From contig NZ_FOMT01000002.1 in assembly GCF_900112695.1 (NCBI RefSeq), positions 254,479 through 318,478 of the forward strand: 64,000 nt of DNA, in the 5' to 3' direction. This document shows, piece after piece, positions 29,282 to 38,058 of the stretch. The translations under genes were made by a program, and so were the position numbers. Source of the DNA: Paenibacillus catalpae (GTDB taxonomy: Bacteria; Bacillota; Bacilli; Paenibacillales; Paenibacillaceae). The notes below the pieces were generated by a model. That model did no database searches and had not been told where the DNA came from. It saw nothing but the letters and a program-made list of their open reading frames with translations. Every line of letters begins with the position of its first letter. Positions within the stretch are counted from its first letter, which is position 1.

Positions 29282-29409
29282 GGTTATTACCTCCCTTCAT
29301 AAGCAATAGGTTGGCGTTTTAAGCGGTGAATCATGCAGAAGATAACGGTCATCATAATTTAGGCGATTTAGGAAATGATAACCTCTAATAATGAACGGTG
29401 GTGACAACA

Positions 29410-30939
29410 ATGCCGACGAAAGCGAAAAAAGCCAAAAGCTTGCCCGAAGGGCGATTGGATCATCACTCAATTGATCAATTCGAGGACGTTCCCATTCGAT
29501 CAACCATAGACGAGAACAACAAAATTATGGAGGAGTTGTTCAAGGACAGCTCGGATATTGTTCTCCGTAAATTCGAAATCGAGAACGGTCCGAAAGCGAT
29601 GCTTTGTTACGTTGACGGTATGGTAACAACTAGTGCCGTTGATGATGCATTAAAGGCGCTGATGATACTCGAGGGCAACGCTTTTACCGTTGATCAAATT
29701 ACCGAGCAGACGCTTCCCGTTGCCCAGGCTTCGAAAATCCAGTTTTTTAAAGAGCTCCTGACCAATCTTTTATCAGGCGACAGTGTTCTGTTTGTAGACG
29801 GGCAGGATACAGCGGTATGCCTGGGGCTTCGCGGCGGAATACGGCGCAGCGTGGCCGAGCCGGAGACGGAAACCGTCGTAAGGGGGCCAAGGGAGGGCTT
29901 TAATGAGCATCTTCGCACGAATACATCCCTTGTGCGAAGCAAGATCAAGTCTCCCCGGTTAAAGATGAAGTCCTTCGTAATCGGTACGGAGACCCAAACG
30001 AATGTCATACTTACCTATATGGCTGGAATTGTCGATCCAAGGCTGCTGGAAGAAGTGGAGAACCGCTTAAGCGACATCAGGATCGACGGCGTACTGGAAA
30101 GCGGCTATATCGAGGAGTTTATTCAAGATCAGGGCTATTCGCCTTTTCCGCAGGTGCAAACAACGGAGCGTCCAGATACGGTAGCGGCAGCTATTCTGGA
30201 AGGACGTGTTGCTATTATGGTTGATGGAACTCCATTTGCTTTGATAGCTCCTTTTGGATTCTGGCAATGGCTGCAAGCCAGCGAGGATTATTATGAGCGT
30301 TTTATGGCTTCCACCTTATTGCGGTGGCTCAGGCTAATCAGTCTGTTTTTCGCGTTGTTATCACCAGCTTTATATATTGCGGTTTCAACGTATCATCCGG
30401 AAATGATTCCTACGAATCTGCTGCTAAGTATTGCGGCTTCACGGGAAGCGATCCCTTTTCCGGCTGTGGTAGAAGCTCTCATTATGGAGCTTGCCTTTGA
30501 AGCCCTGCGGGAAGCGGGCGTCCGGCTTCCCCGGATCGTTGGTCAAGCGGTCAGTATTTTGGGTGCGCTGGTTGTCGGACAGGCGGCCGTTCAGGCAGGC
30601 ATCGTTTCGGCAGCGATGGTTATCGTTGTGTCCATGACGGGGATTGCTTCATTTACACTCCCTCGTTACAATGCTTCCATTTCGATACGGATGCTGCGCT
30701 TTCCATTAATGCTGCTGGCTTCTGTATTCGGGCTGCTTGGCATTATGATTGGCGTCATGGTTATTGTAGGGCATTTATCGAAGATCACGACATTTGGGGT
30801 TCCTTATCTTGCCCCTGTTACGCCGCTTGAGGTTTCCGATCTAAAAGATGTTATGGTCCGCGCGCCTTGGTGGAAGATGAACAAGCGGCCGAAATATTTG
30901 GGTAACCGAAATGTCCGCCGTCAGCGCCCACAGTCCTGA
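29410..30939 (+). CDS. Spore germinant receptor subunit A (GerAA/GerKA family)
   Basis: A 509-aa A-subunit of a nutrient germinant receptor in the spore inner membrane. The large N-terminal soluble domain (about 1-290) contains VLRKFEIENGPKAMLCYVDGMV. The membrane domain with four to five segments has RWLRLISLFFALLSPALYIAVSTYHPEMIP, PFPAVVEALIMELAFEALREAGVRLP and GQAVSILGALVVGQAAV, all family hallmarks. GTG codons at 29398 and 29401 are in frame, but ATG 29410 has CGGTGGTGA at a good distance. It heads a four-gene operon with the GerC-type, small membrane and GerB-type proteins. Confidence 0.93.
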   Translation: MPTKAKKAKSLPEGRLDHHSIDQFEDVPIRSTIDENNKIMEELFKDSSDIVLRKFEIENGPKAMLCYVDGMVTTSAVDDALKALMILEGNAFTVDQITEQTLPVAQASKIQFFKELLTNLLSGDSVLFVDGQDTAVCLGLRGGIRRSVAEPETETVVRGPREGFNEHLRTNTSLVRSKIKSPRLKMKSFVIGTETQTNVILTYMAGIVDPRLLEEVENRLSDIRIDGVLESGYIEEFIQDQGYSPFPQVQTTERPDTVAAAILEGRVAIMVDGTPFALIAPFGFWQWLQASEDYYERFMASTLLRWLRLISLFFALLSPALYIAVSTYHPEMIPTNLLLSIAASREAIPFPAVVEALIMELAFEALREAGVRLPRIVGQAVSILGALVVGQAAVQAGIVSAAMVIVVSMTGIASFTLPRYNASISIRMLRFPLMLLASVFGLLGIMIGVMVIVGHLSKITTFGVPYLAPVTPLEVSDLKDVMVRAPWWKMNKRPKYLGNRNVRRQRPQS

Positions 30940-30968
30940 TCAAGCAGAGAGGAGTATCGAATACAGCT

Positions 30969-32147
30969 ATGAAAATGAGTAAAGTATGGCGTGTGCTTTC
31001 CATAAGCATGTGTATGGGGATGCTCCTCATTCTTACGGGCTGCTGGGACCGCCGCGAGATTAATGACGTCGCGTTTGTACTGGCCAGTGCAATAGATAAA
31101 GAAGGAGATAGTATCCGGGTTAGTGTGCTTATTCCGCTGCCGGGCAATATGGGAAGCAGCGCTGGCGGTGGAGGCGGTTCAGGCGGGCAAAAGCCGTTTA
31201 CGATCAAGACCGAAACAGGCAATACCGTCCGCGAAGCAGTCTCAAAGCTTCAATTCCAATTGCCGAGACATCTGTTTTTCGGCCATCGGCGTGTCATCAT
31301 CATCGGTGAACAGCTGGCAAGGGAGGAAGGAGTAGACACTATCTTCGATGGGGTTACACGTACACCGGAAAACCGGTTAACCGCTTTTATTGCGATTTCT
31401 GATGGCAAAGCACAGGATGTGCTTAACGCTGACACACGACTTGAGCGCTTCTCAGCCGAGTCAATGAGGGAGCTCCTTCAATCGGAAGCGAGCGTTCGTA
31501 TCTCCTTAAAGGATGTCGTGGGCAAAATTATTTCTATAGGCGAGGATGCTTTTTTTCCGTACATAGAGAAAGTGAAGACGAAGATTAAAGGCCAGGAATC
31601 GGAAGATATTCTGATAGAGGGATTTGTACTGACGCATAACGGTAAAATGACCGGAACAGTAAAAGGGAATGCGGCGATTGGTCTCCGGCTGCTTAATCAT
31701 TCATTCCGTAAATATGATGAAACGTTTAATGATGCGGGCAACTTTTTGACGGTAGCGATTACGGAGGCTGATATCAAGATTAAGCCTGTAATGAAGAACG
31801 GGGAGTTGTCCTTCCGTATTCACTCGATGGTCAAAGCAAGCGTGAATGAGGACCTTGATCCGAATAGGAATTACGACGACTACGAGACGCGCAAGCAAAT
31901 TGAGCAAATCGTTTCACAGCGTGTGGAAGATAATATCAAGCTTGCTATTAAGAAGATGCAGCAGAGTAATAGCGACGCCATCGGTTTTGGCCTGCATGCG
32001 TACCGTGCTTACCCTCAAATCTGGACCAAACAATACCGCAAGGATTGGGAGACGATTTTCCCGGAGATGAAGTTCGAAGTGACGGCAAAGGCTAACCTTT
32101 ATCGGTTTGGCATGAGCAGCGAGAACCTGGGAAGGAAGGATCAGTAG
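30969..32147 (+). CDS. Spore germinant receptor lipoprotein subunit C (Ger(x)C family)
   Basis: A 392-aa lipoprotein. The signal peptide ends in the lipobox LTGC (cysteine about residue 25), followed at once by the diagnostic WDRREINDVAFVLASAID. The three-domain GerC core continues with FFGHRRVIIIGEQLAREEGVD and a C-terminal YPQIWTKQYRKDW. A Gly/Ser-rich insert lies near residues 62-75. It joins subunits A and B at the outer face of the spore inner membrane. One base separates its stop from the next start. Confidence 0.93.
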   Translation: MKMSKVWRVLSISMCMGMLLILTGCWDRREINDVAFVLASAIDKEGDSIRVSVLIPLPGNMGSSAGGGGGSGGQKPFTIKTETGNTVREAVSKLQFQLPRHLFFGHRRVIIIGEQLAREEGVDTIFDGVTRTPENRLTAFIAISDGKAQDVLNADTRLERFSAESMRELLQSEASVRISLKDVVGKIISIGEDAFFPYIEKVKTKIKGQESEDILIEGFVLTHNGKMTGTVKGNAAIGLRLLNHSFRKYDETFNDAGNFLTVAITEADIKIKPVMKNGELSFRIHSMVKASVNEDLDPNRNYDDYETRKQIEQIVSQRVEDNIKLAIKKMQQSNSDAIGFGLHAYRAYPQIWTKQYRKDWETIFPEMKFEVTAKANLYRFGMSSENLGRKDQ

Positions 32148-32148
32148 G

Positions 32149-32382
32149 ATGGACATCGGATTTATTACACTAACGATCCTTCTTCTCATCGGTACAACCG
32201 TTGTCAAATGGAAGCACATGAAGAATACATCAAGCAAGGTGTTGTATTTCACCATAGTAGGATTAATTGCCGTGTTAATTATCTTCTGCGTTAATTATAA
32301 AGCTTACTCCATCCTGAATGTCACTATCATACGGGAAATGGTGATGGGGATGTATAATCTGATGAGAGGACAGGGGGGCTAA
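32149..32382 (+). CDS. Small two-helix membrane protein of the germinant receptor operon (D-type)
   Basis: A 77-aa protein with two predicted membrane segments (about residues 3-19 and 34-54) and a short polar tail. It lies between the C and B subunit genes with a one-base gap on each side. Small proteins of about 75 residues with two helices are known in some ger operons as D-subunits that modulate receptor activity. This matches by size, topology and position; the sequence itself is poorly conserved. Confidence 0.72.
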   Translation: MDIGFITLTILLLIGTTVVKWKHMKNTSSKVLYFTIVGLIAVLIIFCVNYKAYSILNVTIIREMVMGMYNLMRGQGG

Positions 32383-32383
32383 T

Positions 32384-33679
32384 ATGCAAGACCGCATGAA
32401 AGTATCCGCACTGCAGATGGCACTGCTGGTTGGATCACTGCTTATTGCTTCCAATATGAATACAATGCCGACAGCCATTACGATGGCTGCTGAACAAGAT
32501 GCCTGGTACGCCTATCTTTTTCCGATCCCGTATGGGATCGGAATGGCTTATCTGATGTGGAGGCTGGCTCGCTTTAGTCCTGGCAAAAATATGTACGAAA
32601 TCATGCAGCACGCCTGCGGCAAATGGTTAGGGGGACTGCTTAACGGGATCTTGATTGTCTATCTATCGATGGATTTAATCAGTCAGCTTCGGATCTACAG
32701 TGATTTCTTCAGTTCCTCCATTCTGCTGCGGACGCCTCAAATCTATATTCTGCTTATGACGATGCTTCTGCTTGTCTATTATGCAGGAGGCTCCATGGAG
32801 CATTTGTTTCGGACAAACGTGGTGTTTGTCTCTTTATTTCTGGCCCTCTACATGTTAACTCCGATGTTCCTGCTTAATGAGATTGATATGAACAAGCTCA
32901 AGCCATCACTTAGCAGCGGTATATTCCAGCCGCTAAAAGGCGGAATACTTGCGTTTGGCTCTTTCACGGATCTTATCATCTTTGGAGCCTTTCTTCATCA
33001 TGTGAGAAGACCGCGGGATATTTATATTGCGATGAAAATGGGCGTGATTTACTCCGCGTTTATGCTTACGATTTGGTTATTTTGCGTGGTCAGCGTCATT
33101 AGTCCGATTCTCTCCTCACGGATGCTGTATATCGGCTGGATTCTCGTGCAGCAGATTCATATTACTGATTTCCTGGACAGGATTGACTTATTCCTGATCT
33201 CCATGTTCGTCCCGGTGCTCCTCATTAAGTACGCGGCCCTGTATATTGCGGTTTTGACGGGGATTGCTTCCTACACGAAGCAGAAAAAATTCGACTTTAT
33301 CAATCTGCCGATGGGCATTGTAATCACGATCCTGTCGGCCATTACTTTCGATAATACGGATGAAGTATCGGTGTTCTATGCATTTGGCCTCCTGCCGATA
33401 TCGGTTGGTGTACAGATCCTGTTCCTTGCGGGCTTATTTATTGGGCTTGGGGTTCGGAAGAAGAAAAGTATACCTTCCGATATGAAAGCATCCGGTTACA
33501 GTATTGGGGTGTGGCTGACGCTTGCGGGAGGGATAGCAACGATAATCTCGGGTGCATTGGTCGGGAATCAGCGGGGTTATTACGGCAGTATCTGTGCGAG
33601 TCTGTTCGTCATTTTCCTTGTGCTGTGTGTATTTTTGAGTATAAAAGAGTACACTACCGGGATTCGCGGAAAGGTATAG
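32384..33679 (+). CDS. Spore germinant receptor subunit B (GerAB/GerKB permease family)
   Basis: Integral membrane protein of the amino-acid permease-like spore germination family (APC superfamily), probably binding the germinant. The N-terminus MKVSALQMALLVGSLLIASNMNTMP and the segment WRLARFSPGKNMYEIMQHACGKWLG are typical. At 431 aa it is about 60 residues longer than the usual 360-370. The extra C-terminal part holds two more predicted membrane segments (about 370-388 and 397-417). ATG 32384 follows ACAGGGGGGCTAAT. It is the last gene of the operon. Confidence 0.9.
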   Translation: MQDRMKVSALQMALLVGSLLIASNMNTMPTAITMAAEQDAWYAYLFPIPYGIGMAYLMWRLARFSPGKNMYEIMQHACGKWLGGLLNGILIVYLSMDLISQLRIYSDFFSSSILLRTPQIYILLMTMLLLVYYAGGSMEHLFRTNVVFVSLFLALYMLTPMFLLNEIDMNKLKPSLSSGIFQPLKGGILAFGSFTDLIIFGAFLHHVRRPRDIYIAMKMGVIYSAFMLTIWLFCVVSVISPILSSRMLYIGWILVQQIHITDFLDRIDLFLISMFVPVLLIKYAALYIAVLTGIASYTKQKKFDFINLPMGIVITILSAITFDNTDEVSVFYAFGLLPISVGVQILFLAGLFIGLGVRKKKSIPSDMKASGYSIGVWLTLAGGIATIISGALVGNQRGYYGSICASLFVIFLVLCVFLSIKEYTTGIRGKV

Positions 33680-33687
33680 AAATGGAT

Positions 33688-33713
33688 AGCGGCACCCTGA
33701 TTAGGGTGCCGCT
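33688..33713 (+). terminator. Perfect hairpin after the germination operon
   Basis: AGCGGCACCCT-GATT-AGGGTGCCGCT is an 11-bp perfect stem nine bases after the stop codon. There is no T run (GATTTGTG follows), so it may protect the 3' end or act as an inefficient terminator. The rest of the gap to 34121 holds no gene I can support. Confidence 0.6.
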
Positions 33714-34121
33714 GATTTGTGTAACGTATATTTAACCTTGGCGGCAGTACTTGTACTTCATACAGCATCATGCTGGCCGCGTGGTTCATATCCCTTGTTA
33801 ATTGCAACAAGATTTTGTGTGAGATGCTCATCTTGCGCATACTTTTGGGTTGCTTTGTGTAACGGACAAAGCAGCTTGTAAGCATACTTTAAAACAACGA
33901 AAGCCCTGCCTCTCTTCCGTCCTTGCGGCTCCTAGACCGCGCCAGTGTGAATCAAAGTTCTTACTGTTCGTAAGGATTGGAATTAACAGAAAAAGAAAAA
34001 TCTAATTCGAGGAATTCATGAAATTTTTCTGTTTTTGGAGGGATATACAGGGGTTAAATATAACACAACTTTTTTAGTATAAACGTATTCGCCAGATAAA
34101 GCAAGTAAAAGTAAGAAATTG

Positions 34122-34460
34122 TTAGGTCCACTTCGCTGCCCACAGCTTCATTTGCTTCAGGATATGATGCAAATCCTCGCCTTTTGGCGTAAGCGTATAT
34201 TCAACTGTAACGGGAACGGTCGGGAATACGTGCCGCTCCAGCACCCCTTTTTCCTCCAGGTGACGGAGTGTCGTTGTCAACGCGCGAGGGCTGACCGCCG
34301 GAATCAGGCGCTGCAGCTCGCCGAATCTTCTTGTACCGCAGAACAGCTCTCTGATCACAAGAAATGCCCATTTGCCGCCGATAACATCCAGCGTCTTCTC
34401 GATATTGCATTCAATTGTAACAGGTTCTTTCGGAATGTAATTATTCGCGTTCATGATCAT
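34122..34460 (-). CDS. HxlR-family winged-helix transcriptional regulator
   Basis: A 112-aa DNA-binding protein. The family core is plain: IECNIEKTLDVIGGKWAFLVIRELFCG with the conserved N-terminal cysteine, RRFGELQRLIPAVSPRALTTTLRHLEEKGVLER for the winged helix, and VEYTLTPKGEDL. Several HxlR proteins respond to aldehydes or oxidants through that cysteine. AAAGGAG precedes the start by five bases. It is divergent from the MFS transporter gene, which is a likely target. Confidence 0.9.
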   Translation of the reverse strand: MIMNANNYIPKEPVTIECNIEKTLDVIGGKWAFLVIRELFCGTRRFGELQRLIPAVSPRALTTTLRHLEEKGVLERHVFPTVPVTVEYTLTPKGEDLHHILKQMKLWAAKWT

Positions 34461-34611
34461 TAAAGCTCCTTTCTTTCCTAACGATCCAAAGTTACCTTCA
34501 GTATAGTATATATAATAGAAATAAGAAATTAAAAAACAGCACTGTTATTAATTTCATTCCTTCATTTAAATAAGGTATGATGGGTTCAGATTTAGTGAAG
34601 GGATGGAAGGT

Positions 34612-35775
34612 ATGAAGCTCTATTTGCTTAGAGGGTATAATTTCTTTTATTTCTCCATGTTCGCGATGTTCCTTTCCTTCCTGCCGATATACTTTGCCGA
34701 GAAGGGGATGACCGCTTCCGAGATTGGCATCATTTTAGGGACTGGAAGCATAATTGGCGTGGTCTCCCAGCCTTTGTGGGGGATGATCAGTGATCGATAT
34801 AAAACGGTCAAAGTTGTGCTGCTCATTTTGCTGGCTGCGTCTATTTGTCTTGGGATGGTGCTGTTCTCGGTATCGCTTATGCCCGCAGCTTTTGCGCTGA
34901 CGGCCATGATGTATTTCTTCCTGATGCCAGCCGATCCATTAACGGAGAGCATGAATTACCGTATCGCGGAAAGAGCAGGTGTCAGCTTTGGTTCCGTCCG
35001 GATGTATGGCGCGCTTGGTTATGCAGTTGCTTCCTATATAATAGGGTACATTGGGGATCAATACGGGATGGGCAGCTTCGCGTATATGTATGGCATCTAT
35101 GGAATCGTTACGTTGCTGCTTTGCGCCATGCTGCCGGAAACTCCGGCGACAGGGAAACCCGTAGCCTGGATGGATATGGTGCCCTTCTTCCAGGATAGAC
35201 GAACCGTACAGTTTCTGCTGTTAGTGCTTCTGATTGCGATTCCTCATCGGATGAATGACAGCTATGTAGGCTTATACGTACAGAGCCTCGGCGGCGGGGT
35301 AGGGATGGTTGGCATGGCCTGGTTCATTATGACGCTGGTGGAGGTTGCGTTCTTTGCGCTGATTCACCGCTTCATCAAGCCGGGCAAAGAGCTGCTGGTC
35401 ATTTCGATTGCTGCAGGCTTTTATGTACTCCGCTTTGCGCTTTCTGCCTGGTGGGATCATCCGGTTGCGATAGTGGGGCTGCAGCTCCTGCAGGGAGTTT
35501 CCTTCGTGCTGTTCTATGCGGCATCCATTCAATATCTGTACACGTTAATTCCGGAGCAATGGAAAGCCACCGGACAAACGATTCTCGCGATGCTGCTGTT
35601 TGGTATATCGAGCATCATTTCCTCAACGGTTGGCGGATGGCTGTTCGATTGGATAGGGGGACCTGCACTCTATGCCTGTATGTCGGCATTATCCTTCATC
35701 GGGGCATGCTGCGGCTTGCTCATTCAGCGCAATGTCAGTCAAATCAAAAAGGGAATCCGTCACCCTGAAACTTAG
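34612..35775 (+). CDS. MFS transporter, LacY/YwbF-like
   Basis: A 387-aa, 12-segment major facilitator protein. It begins with MKLYLLRGYNFFYFSMFAMF. It also carries GMTASEIGIILGTGSIIGVVSQPLWGMISDRYKTVK (the loop 2-3 motif), and SFGSVRMYGALGYAVASYIIG at helix 5, as in nucleoside:H+ and oligosaccharide:H+ symporter-like families. I chose ATG 34612 because GAAGGG is nine bases upstream, whereas it directly abuts the in-frame ATG at 34603. The substrate is unknown. It is divergent from an HxlR regulator. Confidence 0.85.
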   Translation: MKLYLLRGYNFFYFSMFAMFLSFLPIYFAEKGMTASEIGIILGTGSIIGVVSQPLWGMISDRYKTVKVVLLILLAASICLGMVLFSVSLMPAAFALTAMMYFFLMPADPLTESMNYRIAERAGVSFGSVRMYGALGYAVASYIIGYIGDQYGMGSFAYMYGIYGIVTLLLCAMLPETPATGKPVAWMDMVPFFQDRRTVQFLLLVLLIAIPHRMNDSYVGLYVQSLGGGVGMVGMAWFIMTLVEVAFFALIHRFIKPGKELLVISIAAGFYVLRFALSAWWDHPVAIVGLQLLQGVSFVLFYAASIQYLYTLIPEQWKATGQTILAMLLFGISSIISSTVGGWLFDWIGGPALYACMSALSFIGACCGLLIQRNVSQIKKGIRHPET

Positions 35776-35832
35776 ATTGTCAAGAAACCAATCTGAGTTT
35801 CAGGGGGGGCCGGATTCCATTCTTTTTTTCTT
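35752..35832 (+). terminator. Long-stem terminator after the MFS gene
   Basis: GGAATCCG...CCCTGAAACTTAGATTG pairs with CAATCTGAGTTTCAGGG...CGGATTCC (35752-35818), followed by ATTCTTTTTTTCTTT. The stem begins inside the last codons of the transporter gene. Confidence 0.88.
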
Positions 35833-35863
35833 TATATAATAGGAAGAGATTTTTTTGGCGCGA

Positions 35864-36613
35864 TTATTGAGTAGGGATGATGGACTGTCCGCCTTTGTGT
35901 TTCGCTCGGATATTTTCGTCATCCTTCATCTTCTGAGGCATAATATCCCCGCCTGCGAACTGGTACTTCACCAAAGTGTTGAAGTCATTCAGCCACGGGG
36001 TTAAGGAATGATTCATCCAAGCCTGCTTGGCATACTCATTCAGCTCATTCACGTAGTCCATATTGGCAGAGATGTGTACTTCCTGAACAGTTGGTGCAAG
36101 CTCCCTTACCTTAATGGCAACAGTCTGCTTGAGCTCATCGGACAACATGCTGTGATCATTAACCGTAAACAAGGAGTTATACGGCGTCACCAGATGCCGG
36201 TTATCCCAGCGCTGACTGCCGGTGTCATGGTTGTATACCCCTTCGCTTGCGCCGCTGCGGTCTTGCTCGTCTGTATGGCCGGTGCTTTTAGTTCCGACAG
36301 CAGTCCAGTCCAGCGCCAGTCCAACGTAGGCGTTTTTGTCGGTAAGCATAACGATGGCAGAGCCTACACCGCCGAGCTTGGATACTTCATTAGAGATCGT
36401 GTTGCTGTATTCAAAAAAGGCGTTGTCATGCTGGTAAGGATTGTTTGCGGAAGAGGTACCGTATAATTTGCCGCCAAGCATCTTGGCGTCTCCGGCTTTC
36501 CGGCTTCCGTAATCATGGTCGCTGCTTTGGATGCGCTTCTCATAGCCGCAGGCTGCAGTCATGCTGATTAGTAAACAAGAAATCATCAGTAATCCGGCTA
36601 CTCGTTTGTTCAT
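35864..36613 (-). CDS. YhcN/YlaJ-family sporulation lipoprotein
   Basis: A 249-aa lipoprotein. The signal peptide ends in the lipobox TAAC (cysteine about residue 22). The C-terminal half carries the YhcN/YlaJ-type core, with NTISNEVSKLGGVGSAIVMLTDKNAYVGLAL and later VREVLAPTVQEVH-like KVRELAPTVQEVHISANMD. A charged insert at about 115-145 separates the halves. Family members are found in the spore inner membrane or forespore, where they influence outgrowth or cortex properties; the exact role is unclear. It stands alone between two terminators. Confidence 0.8.
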   Translation of the reverse strand: MNKRVAGLLMISCLLISMTAACGYEKRIQSSDHDYGSRKAGDAKMLGGKLYGTSSANNPYQHDNAFFEYSNTISNEVSKLGGVGSAIVMLTDKNAYVGLALDWTAVGTKSTGHTDEQDRSGASEGVYNHDTGSQRWDNRHLVTPYNSLFTVNDHSMLSDELKQTVAIKVRELAPTVQEVHISANMDYVNELNEYAKQAWMNHSLTPWLNDFNTLVKYQFAGGDIMPQKMKDDENIRAKHKGGQSIIPTQ

Positions 36614-36816
36614 GGGGAATCAGCCTCCATTCGGGCGGTTATAGGAATAGCTTCTGTAGGGAACGATGAAATATACGCTTCGAACCCCATACATAATTGA
36701 CCATGGGTTTGGTGCACAATGTAGGGTAAGGAAACCTGTTCATAAGCATGTTTTGAATCCCTTTTTCAAAGCCGGGAAACCTTGAAAAACCTGAGTTTTT
36801 GACAGCTTTGAGAACA

Positions 36817-36868
36817 ATTTGTGAACTCTCTGTGGAACATTGACAAATAAGTACAGCAACTTTATATT
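36817..36868 (+). promoter_or_regulatory. Promoter of the caa3 oxidase operon
   Basis: TTGACA (36840-36845), a 17-base spacer and TATATT (36863-36868) make a near-consensus vegetative promoter. Just upstream, TTTGTGAA (36819-36826 region) resembles a ResD-binding half site. ResDE controls ctaCDEF in Bacillus subtilis, so regulation by respiration signals is plausible but not shown. Confidence 0.7.
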
Positions 36869-36983
36869 TAATTAAGTGATTTAGTTCCAGTAGTTGTCAT
36901 AACATCTGTGAAACACGCAGTTTGCCGCATTATTACTAAGATGATAGCATCTGCGAAAACGTCAAAAGTGGGGTTGATTATTG

Positions 36984-38030
36984 ATGAATCGGTGGCAGTT
37001 TTTTAGAAAGCTTGCGCCGCTTCTGGCCTTGATGGTGCTTGTGCTGTCGGCATGCGGACGGAGTGACCTGTCCACGCTGAGGCCCCAAGGTCCTGTAGCG
37101 GAAGAGCAATTCGGACTGATGAAGCTGGCGATCTCGATCATGTTAATCGTGATTGTTGTCGTGTTTGCGATTTCTTTCTATGTAATTATTCGTTTCCGCA
37201 GACGTCCTGGCGACAAAACGATTCCGAAACAAGTAGAAGGTAGCCACAAACTGGAGATTATTTGGACAGTCATTCCGATTATCCTGCTGATTATCCTTGG
37301 CGTACCGACTATTCAATCGGTATTTAACCTCTCAAAGGATCATACAAAAGATCCGGATGCGGTTAAAGTTATCGTTACGTCTCACCAATATTGGTGGGAA
37401 TTCGAGTATCCTGAGCTCGGAATCAAGACTGCACAAGAGTTAGTTATTCCAAAGGGTAAGACGATCTCCATCGAAGCCAAATCCGCAGACGTTCTTCACT
37501 CGTTCTGGATTCCTTCGCTTGCAGGTAAAGTCGATACAAACCCGGGAGCTAACGTAAACATTATGTACTTCTCGGCTGATAAAGAAGGCGTTTACTTAGG
37601 TAAATGTGCCGAGCTTTGCGGACCTTCGCACGGCCTTATGGACTTTAAAGTAAAATCGGTGGACGAGGCTTCGTTCGACCGGTGGGCAGCAGCATTGCAA
37701 GCTCCGGTTGCGCTTCCAAGCGATCCGGCAATTAAAGAAGCCTTTGTTAGCAAATGTCTGACTTGCCACGCAGTAGGCGATCAAGGCGGTCCGGCATATC
37801 CTAACCTGACAGGCATAGGCAGCCGTGAGACTGTTGGTGGTATTCTCGTTAACACTGATGATCCGAAGTATTCCAACGAGGGTTCGACTTATGACAACAT
37901 GCATCGCTGGATCGAAGATCCGTCGGCTGTAAAACCTGGCTCGCAGATGCCTAAGGTTGATTTAACGCAACAAGAGCTTGACGGAATTTCGAAATACTTA
38001 TCGGAACTTACTCTCGACTACGAACAATAA
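36984..38030 (+). CDS. ctaC: Cytochrome caa3 oxidase subunit II with fused cytochrome c
   Basis: A 348-aa lipoprotein and electron-entry subunit of the terminal oxidase. A lipobox LSAC lies near residue 25, and two membrane helices follow (about 47-70 and 88-106). The CuA domain has GKCAELCGPSHGLMDFKV with both cysteines, His and Met. A C-terminal cytochrome c domain contains the haem motif CLTCHAVG, which makes this caa3 type. ATG 36984 is preferred to the adjacent TTG. It is the first gene of ctaCDEF. Confidence 0.96.
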   Translation: MNRWQFFRKLAPLLALMVLVLSACGRSDLSTLRPQGPVAEEQFGLMKLAISIMLIVIVVVFAISFYVIIRFRRRPGDKTIPKQVEGSHKLEIIWTVIPIILLIILGVPTIQSVFNLSKDHTKDPDAVKVIVTSHQYWWEFEYPELGIKTAQELVIPKGKTISIEAKSADVLHSFWIPSLAGKVDTNPGANVNIMYFSADKEGVYLGKCAELCGPSHGLMDFKVKSVDEASFDRWAAALQAPVALPSDPAIKEAFVSKCLTCHAVGDQGGPAYPNLTGIGSRETVGGILVNTDDPKYSNEGSTYDNMHRWIEDPSAVKPGSQMPKVDLTQQELDGISKYLSELTLDYEQ

Positions 38031-38058
38031 TCATCGGTGATTAAAGGAGGTACCTACC

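Noticed and set aside
33758..33920. Minus-strand reading frame ending KATQKYAQDEHLTQNLVAIN and a short tail, looking protein-like
   Set aside because: No ATG, GTG or TTG start and no ribosome site in frame; too short to support as a gene or an identifiable remnant.
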